A stretch of DNA of 64,000 nucleotides, from positions 9,061,185 through 9,125,184 of the forward strand of contig OY987230.1 of assembly GCA_963920705.1 (NCBI GenBank), in the 5' to 3' direction. A model generated the notes under the pieces. It was not told where the DNA came from. It did no database searches and saw only the letters and a list, made by a program, of their open reading frames with translations. Source of the DNA: Odiellus spinosus. Taxonomy: Eukaryota > Arthropoda > Arachnida > Opiliones > Phalangiidae. Positions within the stretch are counted from its first letter, which is position 1; every line of letters starts with the position of its first letter. The translations under genes were made by a program, and so were the position numbers. Shown here piece after piece: positions 1 to 11,060 of the stretch.

Positions 1-240
1 TCATGTCGCACCCGCAAGTTCTCTTACAATATCAACTATGGTTTTAAAGAAAAAAGATTTTGGGGCTCCACTTGTAAGTCCTCAATTCCCACCTGCAAGG
101 CGTAATATAATTACTATAAAATCCTATATTTTTAAGTGACCTATGGTCGTTAAAAGTCTCGTAATTTAAACACCCTGTACCAGAAAGTTTAGCACCGTAG
201 CGTTGATTTCTCAAAGTAGGATGAAGATATACAAGGTATA
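1..240. other. AT-rich sequence, nothing recognised
   Basis: I see no splice-bounded open frame, repeat end or motif here. Confidence 0.4.
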
Positions 241-545
241 CGTTGAGAGGGGTGCGTAGCTATAAAATTGACTCGTGAGCTACGCGGCGAAGGGCCCTTT
301 GCGGGGGAGGAGCTGGGAGGGATTGGTCTACGAGAATGGGAGACGTAAGAGACCGACGTATCGATCTTTTATACCGCGGAAGAGAAGAGGTTATTTCGGC
401 ACCGGCCATGGTCTGCCGGCTTCAACTCCTTTTCCCATCGCCTGGCCAGCCAGTCGGCAGACGTACATTAAGTGGTATCGACCCGCACACGCCAACAAAT
501 ACCCAACTCAAACAAGGTTTTGTTCGCATCTCGTGTACTGAACCA
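241..545. other. GC-rich segment, possible exon or regulatory DNA
   Basis: This stretch is much richer in G and C than its flanks, and both strands carry short open frames of 68 to 88 codons. None has a convincing acceptor or donor, and the peptides look random. It could be an untranslated exon, a promoter or an old element. I found no second copy in the window. Confidence 0.3.
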
Positions 546-614
546 AAATATATATATTTATTTTTATTTTTTTCGAGCTGATTACGGCGTTCATAATGGG
601 GATCATCTTTATCA

Positions 615-1066
615 CACAAGTAAATCAAGTTTACAACAAGGCATACTACGATTGGTATATGGTTCTGAAAGTTTTGTCGTCAGAGCTTTCGCCCGATGAG
701 AAAGTAAAAAATTAAAAAACTCTAAATATTCGAGATAGGGAATTCAAAATTGCCCTCTCTAGCGGTTGAGATTGGAACTAAGTGGGCTTTGATAATATCG
801 CGCTGAACTTTCTAGACGTTTACGGGGGTGAAAAGTATCGACGGAAAACGACTCTTCCCTCTCTTTCGCGAAACGAAGGAGCGTGTCTCGCCCGACCGTC
901 GGGATTTCGAATCTGATTTACTCTAGAAAGAATATACTGGACATGGCCGCCTTTCTGTACAAATTTCGGAATACTTAGGGTGAAGCCATGGACTGAGAAA
1001 AATCGGACTCACTTCATTGTCACCCTCAGTATGTCGCCTTATAAACTTGAAGGATGATTTACTTGT
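615..1066. mobile_element. MITE family A, copy 1
   Basis: A non-autonomous DNA element with inverted ends. The left end reads ACAAGTAAATCAAG and the right end CTTGAAGGATGATTTACTTG. Bases 824-1066 match the copy at 27730-28024 closely. This copy has an extra internal segment at about 640-820 that is missing from the other copy, and part of that segment recurs at 22262-22345. No clear target duplication is visible. It has no coding capacity; the open frame on the - strand at 923-1219 is incidental. Confidence 0.7.
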
Positions 1067-1180
1067 AGTAAACAATATACAAAAAGAATAGGGAATCTTG
1101 ATCGTGCGATTTAAATTGAGCATGTTTCGCGTTTCAGGCACGGTAAATGGTTTTAATCTTAAAGGGAAACTTGGAGCTAA

Positions 1181-1469
1181 AAATGGAACATCTTTTGAAT
1201 TTATTTTCGGAAACACCATGCCAAAAAAGTGCTACGTTGGCGTTTGAAGCCCAAGACCTTGGCCGTCAAACGCCGGCCTATTATTTTAATGTTAGGACAT
1301 TACAAGCGCTGTTAAAGGCTGAAATAATATGATTGGTCCGAATTTATACTTACTTAAATTCAAACTTTACCAAACTTTAAGCAACTAAACCGTGTCTAAA
1401 AATTGTATTGCAAATATACTTTTTTTTGTCATGGTGATTCCGAAAATAAATTCAAAAGCTGTTCCATTT
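1181..1469. repeat. Inverted repeat R with 40-bp arms
   Basis: The arms at 1181-1220 and 1430-1469 are near-perfect reverse complements; the core TTTTGAATTTATTTTCGGAA pairs with TTCCGAAAATAAATTCAAAA. Because of this, both strands encode a similar short peptide (PKINSK). A smaller hairpin, GGCGTTTGA with TCAAACGCC, lies in the spacer near 1240-1274. An AAAGGGAAA motif after TTAA lies just outside the left arm at 1158. This is probably a decayed MITE. Confidence 0.6.
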
Positions 1470-1510
1470 AGTGCGAACATGGTCATTATTGACTTCGCGA
1501 CTACACCTGT

Positions 1511-2089
1511 CTACCCCGTACCTTACAGCTGGCCCATCATTCCCCCTAGGAAGCTCTCTTCTCCGCCTAACTCCGCCATCCGTTTATTGCACTCTGTCTC
1601 GCCTCCTTATTATATACATTATAGGTGTCTACCGGCGACTCCTATACGTTTTTACAAGTCCACACCTTTTTTACACGCGATTTCCTCATCCATTTTCTAT
1701 ATCAATACTCGCGTGGTTATAGTTTTGTCCCCAAATATAACCGAAAACGCACCGAATAAACCTTATTAGTCACGTGACTTTCGCGTTAACTTGGTATTCG
1801 AAGGTAGTTCATTCTCCATTTGGTATGTCAATGTATATCTTATCGTCTTAATCGACGTTTTTTCTATATCCTCCAATCGCGTGATATATTTGTAGCAAAA
1901 CTAAGAACTCCATTCAAGCGACATATCCTCTGGTACCATCCTCGCTTATATTACTTTGTAGCCAAAATTCAACCACTTTTCGTTGATGTTCACGCCTCTG
2001 AAAAGTACTAGTCCACTCTAGTGTTTTATTATTATTAATTTTTTTTCACGATGTTAATTCGTTTAACGACAATAGTTCTGGTTTTATTT
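1511..2089. other. Pyrimidine-rich non-coding stretch
   Basis: The top strand is rich in C and T. Overlapping open frames here (for example 1392-1769) have no splice support and read as low-complexity peptides. No repeat match was seen. Confidence 0.35.
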
Positions 2090-2096
2090 GTACTAC

Positions 2097-2413
2097 CAAG
2101 AATCCATTCAGGTTCCATAAGAATGTGGGAGCATAGCTTTAGTCTCTGGTACCATCCTCCCAAACTTTGTAACAAAAGTTCGTCTGCAATTTTCGCAACA
2201 TTTTGTACGCTTAGATCTTTTTTCGGTCGGCTCCATTTTTATTTCCCAAAATATTATGTCAAGGTCGTTAGTGGCGCGGGTTAATAATAGATTTCAGGAG
2301 CGATTTACTTGAAAAATCGATTCGAAGCAGACGAACTTTTTCTACAAAGTTTGGGAGGATGGTTATTGAATCTCGGCCCTCCCATATTCTTATGGAACCT
2401 GAATGAATTCTTG
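2097..2413 (+). mobile_element. MITE family E, copy 1, 7-bp target duplication
   Basis: A 317-bp element with near-perfect terminal inverted repeats of about 36 bp. The left end is CAAGAATCCATTCAGGTTCC and the right end is its complement ending GAATTCTTG. It is flanked by a perfect direct repeat GTACTAC at 2090-2096 and 2414-2420. A second, inverted copy lies at 14220-14535. A 7-bp duplication with ends starting CA is unlike hAT (8), Harbinger (3) or mariner (TA); P or Dada-like superfamilies are candidates. It has no coding capacity. Confidence 0.85.
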
Positions 2414-2540
2414 GTACTACTAGATAGTTGTTGTGTGTCTAAGGGACCCGTTGAAATGAATATAACAATCAGTTTTATTTAATATACAACAAAGTATGTT
2501 TTACGTTAAATTAAATTTGATATATTTGACAAAACAAACG

Positions 2541-2807
2541 ACTGCACACCGGATTAAGTGATTTGGCGCCCGCCTGGGGGCAAAAATTATACCCCCCCCC
2601 TCCACCTAATTTGAAAGTCCAACATTCATCAAGCCTTCACCACTCGGGAAAATACTTTAATTCGCGCCTAGAAATCATTTCAAATTCTATAACTAATGTC
2701 AAGTTTTCCCAAATTTTAGTATTTGAGTATCTCCAGATTTCTTGGGCGCCCCCATTTGTCTAGCGCCCGGAGTCGGGAGCCCCCCACCCCTTAATCCAGT
2801 CCTGCAC
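2541..2807. mobile_element. Old MITE-like element S with G/C-run ends
   Basis: The left end (ACTGCACACCGGATTAAGTG followed by GGCGCC and a run of Gs) and the right end (GGGCGCC... CCCCTTAATCCAGTCCTGCA) are imperfect inverted repeats. The layout, GGATTAAG next to G-rich sequence, resembles widespread animal hAT-type non-autonomous elements. That comparison is from memory of such families, not a search. The short + strand open frame at 2563-2763 lies inside it and is not a gene. Confidence 0.5.
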
Positions 2808-2949
2808 ACATCTAAACACTATAAGTTCAATAATTAACTTTTAATGATAAACTTTAAGTCTCTTATCTCGTTTGGTTCGCTTATGCAATGGTTCTTATTT
2901 TCCAAAATAAATCAACAAGTTTACAGTTCCTTAAAATTGTAAACATTCA

Positions 2950-3190
2950 ACGGATGAAATAACAAAAATGGCCCAACATTTAATCATCCTAATTTATTGA
3001 ATTTATTTTATCTTATTTTATTTTTTTGGTCTGATTGTGTCAAATTGTTTAAATTTTCCAATTTAGACAACTTATGACCAAGTTAAAATATCTTTCCTTT
3101 ATGGGTAGATCGATTTCTTTCGTTATTCTGTGGGAGCATATTGAAATGAGAAGTATGTAAAAACAGCCTCGGGAATAGGTTTTTCAATCT
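2950..3190 (+). repeat. Dispersed repeat O, copy 1
   Basis: Matches 21400-21660 with moderate divergence. Shared blocks include TTTCTTTCGTTATT followed by TGGGAG and ATTGAAATGA. No ends were identified, so the element type is unknown. Confidence 0.45.
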
Positions 3191-4510
3191 CTTTCCTGAA
3201 AATTTGCAAACTTGGCGCGAGATCAATCAAGTGATTAAACGTCACTTTTTTCATTCACCCACCCTTTACAGAACCCCGACCATCCGGAAAATTAAAATTT
3301 CTCCTGATGAAATTGGCAAAATTCAATTTGGGACTGTTTACCAAAAACCTTTACCACCCCACTTTCTCCATATGAATAAAAAGCTCAAATTAAAAAAATA
3401 GAAATTTTGTAAACATGAAATTACTGCTAGCTTTAAAAATCTAAATAATTTAGACCATAAATATATATCAACCAACGACATGAACTGAGTATTAAATTTG
3501 CGCGTCATAGACGCTCGTGGTATTCTTCAAATTTTACAATTGTAATACGTGTCTATCTAGGGTCAGATCTTTCTGGGAGTAATTTGCATAAATTTAATTG
3601 ATTGGATAATCTAACCAGAAACGCAGTTTTGGAAAACGACTTTTTTACCTGCATACCAAACCAATTAAGGTTTTTTTTTTTTTTTTTCGAGTGCGTTCAA
3701 CTTATTTGAAACTATATTTGTGCAAGACTGTGGGCGTTAAACTTTGAGCAAAAACTCGTCGACATCCCTGCATTAACTCGCGTAAAAATACGTATTAGAC
3801 GTGCAACGTAGAAGTGAGAGATAGAGCGTAATATTGGGTCTAGACGTTAAATGATTTTAATAGTTTTGTCCTCGAGAAAATTCGCCATGATATTCGGGAC
3901 AAATGAGAAATTTGGGATGATTGCCAAGAAACCATTTTCCCTTTACTCTCTTTTAACTAAAATTATCAACGTAAAACTCTACTAGAAACCAAAGGCAGTG
4001 GATATTCTTTTCAAACCCACCATATTCTAACGTTATCTTCAGTTTTGCGCACACTTTCCGTATGAAGTTGAAATTTAAAATGCGCCCATATCCTCTTTGC
4101 CTTGGAACTTTTTACGCTTTTCAAGATAAATGGGAAGCGTATAATGTAGCCCGGGAAACTTAATTTCGAATTAGTTTGAAGATATAATAGTTCCCACCTT
4201 TATCTACGGTGAAATGTTGCTGTGGAAAAATAATTTTTAATCGAGCTGAATTTTTGTTCAATGTGGAAAATGTAGTGAAGGCACGCTTGGTTTTAAACTT
4301 TTTATGTATTTTTAACTTAGCCCCGTTTACTCTATTCCTTGGCTTTGGTTTCAGTATAGTTTCTCGATGAATCCAAATGAATACAATATTTAAAAGATAA
4401 TTTGGGCGTATTATTAGTAGTTATTATTCTTTTACTAATGTACTTTCATATTGGGATCAATCAATTTAAAATTATATTAGACAACGTACTCTGCTAGCCT
4501 TTACTAATAA
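3191..4510. other. Non-coding AT-rich stretch with poly-T
   Basis: It contains a T run at about 3670-3686 and otherwise unique-looking AT-rich sequence. No supported exon or repeat was found. Confidence 0.4.
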
Positions 4511-5150
4511 ACTCGATAGGGGGCCTTTCAGAATTCACTCGATAGGGGGCCTTTCAGAATTCACTCGATAGCGGGACCTTTCAGAATTCACTCGATAGAG
4601 GGGGGACCTTTTATTCGATAGGCGGCCTTGGGCCTTCTAAAATTCACTCAATAGTTGGGCCTTCTAAAATCACTCGAGAGTTGGGCCATCTAAAATTCAT
4701 TCGATAGGGGGCCTTCTAAAATTCGTTCGATAGGGGGCCTTCTAAAATTCGTTCGATAGGGGGCCTTCTAAAATTCGTTCGATAGGGGGCCTTCTAAAAT
4801 TCGTTCGATAGGGGGCCTTCTAAAATTCGTTCGATAGGGGGCCTTCTAAAATTCGTTCGATAGGGGGCCTTCTAAAATTTGTTCGATAGGGGCCTTCTAA
4901 AATTCGTTCGATAGGGGGCCTTCTAAAATTCGTTCGATAGGGGGCCTTCTAAAATTCGTTCGATAGGGGGCCTTCTAAAATTCGTTCGATAGGGGGCCTT
5001 CTAAAATTCGTTCGATAGGGAGGCCTTCTAAAATTCGTTCGATAGGGGGGCCTTCTAAAATTCGTTCGATAGGGGGGCCTTCTAAAATTCGTTCGATAGC
5101 TGGGCCTTAAATATCTATTTGATAGGCGGGGCTTTCAAATCTACTCGAAT
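4511..5150. repeat. 26-bp minisatellite
   Basis: About 24 copies of GATAGGGGGCCTTCTAAAA plus TTCGTTC. The first copies carry a TTTCAGAATTCACTC variant, followed by diverged units, then about 15 nearly identical copies from about 4690 to 5095, then decayed units. This pattern of a uniform core with degenerate edges is typical of unequal exchange. Small changes in the G run (4 to 6 Gs) are the main variation in the core. Confidence 0.95.
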
Positions 5151-5587
5151 ACAAAAAAGTAAGCTTATCCATGGATCCATTAAAAGTGGGATTAAATCCT
5201 AGTGTAACATATTTTCTTGACGTTATATGTAAGATAAATCTCATTTTAAATGTACATTATATATATTGGTAAATAAAAGCCCCCGGCTTAAGACTTATTT
5301 TGATAACGGGAGCTGAATTTCGAAGAAATTGTGTACTTTTAGCTAAAATAAATCGGATCAAAGAGCCCCTCTTCCACCAGACTAAAGGGGTATGCAATAA
5401 AAATAGCTAGCGGGTTGTTTTTCTCTTCGATGAAGAAATATCTTTACATTTAAGGAAGCAGCGTGTTATTTTCATTTATGGTAAACAAGACTTGTTTGTC
5501 GTTCAGTTCTCGGAAAAAAGGGGTTGTTGACCATACATAAGCTTGAGCCAAATGTATATACGTTTACCATGAATTAATTCGTATATA

Positions 5588-5924
5588 CAGAAGTAGATGA
5601 AACCCTCCTTTGAAGTCTTCAACTCTAATGTTCGATATAGAGCTCCTCTCTGTATGGGTAAAATTCCCAATTTTACGAGATCGGAGGGGTCCTACTTCAT
5701 ACCCCCTGACTACGGAAAATTGGAAATTCTCTCTCTCCACAAACGACGACGTTTTTTTGACGAACTCCGAGGCTGCTAGAGATATTCGCTCGACGAACTC
5801 CCGCTCCGAAAATATCTACCGTTAGGAGGCGTACGAATCGCGCTTTTTGAAACTAGCCCATACAGAGAAGGGTAGACAAGACCCGGGAGTAATAGACTTC
5901 AAAGGAGGGTTTCATCGGCTTCTG
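5588..5924. mobile_element. MITE family M, 7-bp target duplication
   Basis: A 337-bp element with inverted ends of about 31 bp. The left end starts CAGAAGTAGATGAAACCCTC and the right end finishes GGGTTTCATCGGCTTCTG. The flanks GTATATA at 5581-5587 and 5925-5931 form a perfect 7-bp direct repeat, although its AT-rich content makes chance more likely than for family E. The duplication length and CA terminus match E, suggesting the same superfamily. Only one copy was seen. The two overlapping + strand frames inside it are incidental. Confidence 0.75.
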
Positions 5925-5931
5925 GTATATA

Positions 5932-7317
5932 TTTACGGATGAAGTAATGAAAGTCAAGCAAATCGTTGTGGGTGTGGTTTCGAGCTCCCAACAACCTTCC
6001 TGATTGGCTTTTGAAGCCTATCTCTTCAATGCTTGCGGAGTGACGTAACATTAAGACGGGTTCCTTGATAAAAGAAGCTTTAAGCTTTTTATATACATAT
6101 ATCATTTTTTTTGGAAATATTAGGGTGTATTATTATAATTTAAACCCATATACTCAAAATTTCAAAAATTAAAAATATTATAGATTAGATTTAATTATTT
6201 TTACATTTAATTGTGTATTATGATTCTGAAAAGTAATTAATGATAGATTTAAATGACAGGCATGAGTTTGTATTTTGTATTTTCACGAAAAAACACCGCG
6301 TGAAAGCGACCTTAATATATAATAATCACGTGACCATAGTGATGACGTACTTGTGGGAAAAAGTTTTTTAATTATAATATTTATTTTTACTTTTGTGGTA
6401 CATTTTTTTACCATCTTTCCTCCGAAAATGGTAATCAGTAACATCCACAATTTCATAAATCCACGTATAATAATAAGCAATTGTTGATCCCTATAGCTTC
6501 TGAAGTATTTATGATTTATTACAACTTATTTTGTTACCACGTACGAAAGCAAAATTTTCCTCTTACCTCAATATGATATTTAAAAGCGCTCTATGCTAAA
6601 ATAAAACAGGTGGAATAACTTTATTTCTTCTTGAATATGTTTTTCTTTGTATACCCGAGTATTCTTTGTGTTTTGTTTTTTATCGTTGATGAGTTCAACA
6701 GTCTGGAACAATATTTTATAGTATTTTTTCCACCTATATAAAGCTTAGGAGAGTTGGGTTCAGTCGTTTGAAACGGGCTATTTAAAGTAGACTCCACTCG
6801 GTTAGGTTATACCAATGTTTGCGCAGCGTTGACTGTAATTAGCATATAATTATGACGGGAAAATTAGAGCTTTCATTTTAAGTCTGTCGAGGTCTATGAG
6901 CTTGTCTACTTTGCTTTTAAATAGAGTTGATTGATCGAGGAGGGTCTGTCAACGTGTCTAGTATAGAAACATTTGTGTGTGGGCAAGAGAAGAAAAATAA
7001 TTGTTACCGTGTGAAACGGAGATCTTAATTTCGTTCTTTGCTTTACAAACCGCGTTTGTTTCCTTGCTGACAGTAATGATAATGAATTTCTTACGTATTT
7101 TTATTTAATCAGAGACAATTGGAGTGGTTATTCAGGCTTTAGGCAGTATTAGGAAAAATTGTAGATATATTTGAAGTGAATCTATGATCAGACTGAATCT
7201 ACTGACGACCAAATTATGAATGAAATATATTTCCGGTATTAAGTTTACTGTTTAATTTAAATTCTGAAGTTCTGTTAGGTTTAAATTTCATCTTAGGTTA
7301 AATTCGGGCCAATTGAG
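5932..7317. other. AT-rich non-coding stretch
   Basis: No exon with splice support, no tandem array and no match to other repeats in the window was seen. Confidence 0.4.
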
Positions 7318-7319
7318 TA

Positions 7320-7590
7320 AAGCCGCGTTCTTACTAGCCTTTGAAATCGATTTAAACAGTTTCAAAACTCTTCGCTAGAGTCTAGTGAACCGGAAACAGT
7401 CTTTTCGCGAATCGATGTCATTCGATTTCTCGAAACTGCTTCGGGAACCAGTTTCATACCGATTCGGTTTCAACAACTGATATATGAAGCTACAATAAAT
7501 CAATTTATAAAGAGAACGCGTGAACATGTGACGCTTCAAACGATTCCTGGCGATTTGAATATCGGTTTGATTGGGTCAAACTGGGTATGG
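7320..7590 (+). mobile_element. MITE family C, copy 1
   Basis: The left end is AGCCGCGTTCTTACTAGCC and the body carries the family blocks ATCGATTTAAAC, TTCTCGAAACTGCTTCGGGA and CCGATTCGGTTTCAACAAC. The right end is lost after GATTTGAATATCGGTTTGAT. Family C has ends of the form AGC(T/C)(G/A)CG(T/G)TCA(C/T)ACTAG, like PIF/Harbinger MITEs. Confidence 0.75.
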
Positions 7591-8641
7591 TAGGTTTCCG
7601 GCGCTTATTGACGTCATCGTTTTTGGTGCTGGTTGTCGAATGTACCGAGCTTCAACTACCTCTTCCAGTCCATCTCTGTATATTGTCTAAACCTTAAAAA
7701 AATATATATTTTTTATTCAATCCTTATACAAGAGAATGAGGTTATGTCATTTGACCCTCTCATATTTCGCCGTCGTGAAGAATTCGGAACCTTTTTTGGG
7801 CCTCAAGTGGGGATAAAGAAGAACCCAATTTCAACGCGTTTAGTCCTCGATAACAAAACAATTTAAAATCTATTGTTTAACACAGAGAGGTTTTTTTTCC
7901 GACGAGGAGAATGGTGGTCTAGTCCTGGGACAATGACGTTGAATATGCCAAAATAAAATACCTATAGGGGTTTGCTACTGCTTTAAAAATAAAATAGAAA
8001 ATGAAAACAATACAGCCTTGACCCAACTTTCGTTGTACAGACGTAACGCCTAAGCTCTAATCGCTTTTTATTCCTTTTTTTTATTCACCCCCCCCCCCCC
8101 GGTCTTGTATCTCTTCAAGCCAGTCGTGTTTACAAAAAAACCTGTGGATTAAGCTTAGCTGACTGTTAAAACAGCCACCAATTTTTTTGAAGGTTTAGAT
8201 TACCCTTTTTATATTTAATTAACATAACTCTGATCCCTAGAATTCTCTTTACGTTCCTGCTTTTTGTTATTTAGGGCAATAATTTCACCCTGTAATCAGT
8301 ATTTGGCTCCTAAATCACACTATTTTGTAAGTTTTTGAGATAAATATCTAACTAGATGTCTAGGCAACGCCTCGTGCTTCAGTAACTTGGAGATCTAGTC
8401 TCAGTTGATGCCCTACTCGGCAGTAAAGCATATCCAATAAGGCAAGCGTTACTTCGCTACAAATAAAGATCCCATTTTCATTGAAATTGGTCTTTGAAAA
8501 GTTTTTTCATCATTTTATAATTTAAAGTCCCTTTTATTTTTCGAATTTTTTAGAAAAAAATTACCGCAACGGTAAAATTAAATATATCTTATATAATCTT
8601 CGATATTTTTGAAGAAAAAGATTTTCTACGATACAATAACC
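7591..8641. other. Non-coding stretch with poly-C
   Basis: It includes a C run at about 8089-8100 and AT-rich sequence. No supported gene was found. Confidence 0.4.
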
Positions 8642-9033
8642 GCGGTCATTCTAGGCCTTGGAATCGATTTAATCCGAGGGGCAGACACTGTTGAATTAGC
8701 TGTACACCGGAGTTCACTGAGTTCAGCTTTGACAGTGCATTGAGTTCAAACTATTATGAACTCTTGAGTTCAGCCTTGATAGTGCAAAGAGTTCTAAAAT
8801 TTTATACACCTGAGTTCGCGAGTGTCTGCCCCCTCGTTTTAATCCGTTTCAAAACGTTTCGCTGGAGTCGTTTCTCGAAACGATTTGATTCGATTTCTCG
8901 AAACTGCTTCGGGAACCAGTTTCGTACCGATTCGGTTTCAACAACGGATAGATGAAGCTACGGTAAAACGATTCCTGGTGACTTGAATACCGGTTTGATT
9001 TTACCCTTTTCAAATCGATTTAGAAATGCTAGT
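8642..9033 (+). mobile_element. MITE family C, copy 2, interrupted by D
   Basis: The family C left end (GGTCATTCTAGGCCTTGG) is followed after about 20 bp by an inserted D element (8675-8836). The rest of C then continues to AAATCGATTTAGAAATGCTAG. Removing D and one copy of its target repeat restores the usual C order. Confidence 0.8.
8675..8836 (+). mobile_element. hAT-like MITE family D, copy 1
   Basis: A 162-bp element with inverted ends CGAGGGGCAGACACT and AGTGTCTGCCCCCTCG. The flanks ATTTAATC and TTTTAATC form an 8-bp target repeat with one mismatch. Its inside holds partly symmetrical GAGTTCA motifs. The 8-bp duplication and AGGGG-type ends suit the hAT superfamily. A second copy is at 63607-63767, also inside a C element. 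Confidence 0.8.
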
Positions 9034-9240
9034 TTTGCTTATACGTCATCATTATGGACGCGTGGCTATAATAGAGCAAGGCCGTTGATTCATACGATTT
9101 TTTTCGTTAAAGAAAATCTATAGTAACTTCCCAAAATCGATTCTAACCCCAATTTTGGTATCATTTCCAATTTCCAAAGCAAAAATCCCATCTATAGTAT
9201 CAAGTTTCCTCCGGAAAAAAGTGTCGAATAAATAAATTTG

Positions 9241-9604
9241 GTTTTTTTCTTTTTCTTTAAAAAGAAAAGAGCTGGCTGGCGGCGGCGGCCCTCTGGCCAC
9301 ATCTTGTATTTAGATTTATGGACGCCTCTCTTCTTCTTCTAGCTTCCTCTGTGGTCCCGGGACCATTCCTCTCCCCTTTTCCCATCCGAAACCTTTCTCT
9401 ATGGAGCTTGAATCCCCTAAGAACACGTGCGCATTCGGAAAAGTGCATTAGCTGGCTCGCTATAGTCGTAAACCCCCCAAAAACCCTATCTCTCCCACAT
9501 CCACTCTTTTTCTTTCTTTTTTCGAAAGTGCCCCTTCGTGTCTGCGCTAGATATGTACTGTCCATTTACTCGGAGGCAATGCGAGTGAATGCCAGGGCCA
9601 GATT
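9241..9604 (+). other. GC-rich stretch with a weak candidate first exon
   Basis: An open frame from ATG at 9318 runs 95 codons to a possible donor, ATT|GTAAGA, at 9604/9605. Its first residues (MDASLLLLASSVV) look like a signal peptide, but the rest has no recognisable domain and the - strand is equally open. GGCGG repeats near 9279-9290 raise the local GC. It could be a 5' exon, a promoter or chance. I found no partner exon. Confidence 0.15.
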
Positions 9605-9816
9605 GTAAGAAAAATGGTACGACGACCTGAAAGGGATACTATCACAATGTTTCGTCACGTTTAAGTTTTAGGGGACATTACATGATTTTAGATTTCCAAT
9701 ATGTTTCAGGTTGCGCCAAACTTGCTAGCGTAAGAGAAGCTCCGAACACTTTAGTTTTTTAGGATAGGTTATATCTCTTACATCGGTGCTGACAACTACC
9801 TTAGAGATTTTTCTCG

Positions 9817-9998
9817 GTAAATGCCGTTCCCCCAGTTTTGGGAACGCAAATTGAAACGGAGAGAAATGCTAGCAGTTCAGGTTTAGGAACCGATCTGTTC
9901 TGAACTGTGCTCAGCCGCTCACAAGTTCTTAGCCATCCCCCAATGAAAGGAAAGCTGGGAAAGAGGGATGGGAATTTTTTGCCCCTTTATCGAAATCT
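9817..9998 (-). repeat. Dispersed repeat L, copy 1
   Basis: Inverted relative to 41884-42070. The shared blocks in order are CGTTCCCCCAGT, GCTAGCAGTTCAG, CTCACAAG, AAAGCTGGGAAAGAGGG and TTGCCCCTTTATCGAAA. There is no coding content and the element type is unknown. Confidence 0.7.
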
Positions 9999-10960
9999 AT
10001 CTATTTTCAATAATAAAAAAGCCAATGTTTCAAAATAGGATTTTTTTTCACATGAAAGAAAGAATTCTTACAATTTTCTTTAGAATGAAGTTAAAGATTT
10101 AGAAATTCACGAACTAGAATAAATAATATGGGTTTGATGGATTTCATTTGGTTTTCTTATGGTCAATATTTGGTTCCTATCTTACGAATTTTGGTCCACA
10201 TTTTGCCTGTAGTATTTTTAGGATAGAAAGTAGATATTTTTCCCTATTTTATGTACGGATTTTGGTGGGAGCCCATGTATTCGAAAGCACCGTGCACAGT
10301 TTTGACTGACCACCCCGTAAACCTCATCCCATTGTCGTAAAATATTCAAGGTTTTGCTGTTGATTAAATTCTATGAAAAGTAAGGATTGGCTTAAAATGT
10401 GATATACATTTCTTCTAATTTTGACCAGATCATGGTACTATACCTTTAATCGTATTTCTGTTTCTCTGCCTTTATTTCAATTGCCTCGAAGAATGAGAAT
10501 GAACTGAAGTTGGTGGGATGCCTTTAGTCTGGCATCATGCTTCCCGAATACCTAAACAGGCAGCTACAATCGGATTTAGTTTGAGATTTCAACTCGTACG
10601 AACCTAAACCGTCGTATTTCTATGCTTTGGTTTCTTACGTAGATACTGTTGGATCTTAAACGATTTACTTGTTGAAATCTCCCAATTGTTAATGTATTTT
10701 CGCATAACCAACTTTTCCCAAATCTTCTATAGCGATTCGGGGGATTTCGGCCACAGCCCATCGGGTGGTGACTGAGGGATACCATAACCCTCAACTCCCT
10801 GTATGGTTTCGTCCAATAGAATAGTTAGATAAAGCGAAAATAGGACTAGTTAAATGTCCTATAGAAAATTCCACCCTTCTTCCCCACCTTTGCATATATT
10901 GTAGGTTTGCCAGTTTCTTGACTAGCTAAGAACCGAATTGAACCAGACTACACGTAATTG
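9999..10960. other. Non-coding stretch, nothing recognised
   Basis: A 72-codon frame on the - strand at 10576-10794 has no splice sites or recognisable features. No repeat was identified. Confidence 0.4.
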
Positions 10961-10964
10961 GTGT

Positions 10965-11060
10965 ACAAGACTGTAACTTTGACTGTACTAAAATTATTAT
11001 GTAACTGAGTACGTATTTAGCTTTACCACAAAGGGTGTAACCATTACAGGTTTTACGGCA
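10965..11060. repeat. Family J fragment
   Basis: It carries GGTGTACAAGACTGTAAC, then GACTGTACTAAAATTATTA and GAGTACGTATTTAGCTTTACC. The same order of motifs recurs near 26580, 35265, 37338, 48447 and as a tandem array at 40036-40400. Confidence 0.6.

Noticed and set aside
7633-7866. 77-codon frame on the plus strand
   Set aside because: AT-rich, no domain, no splice borders; lies beyond the end of a C element.
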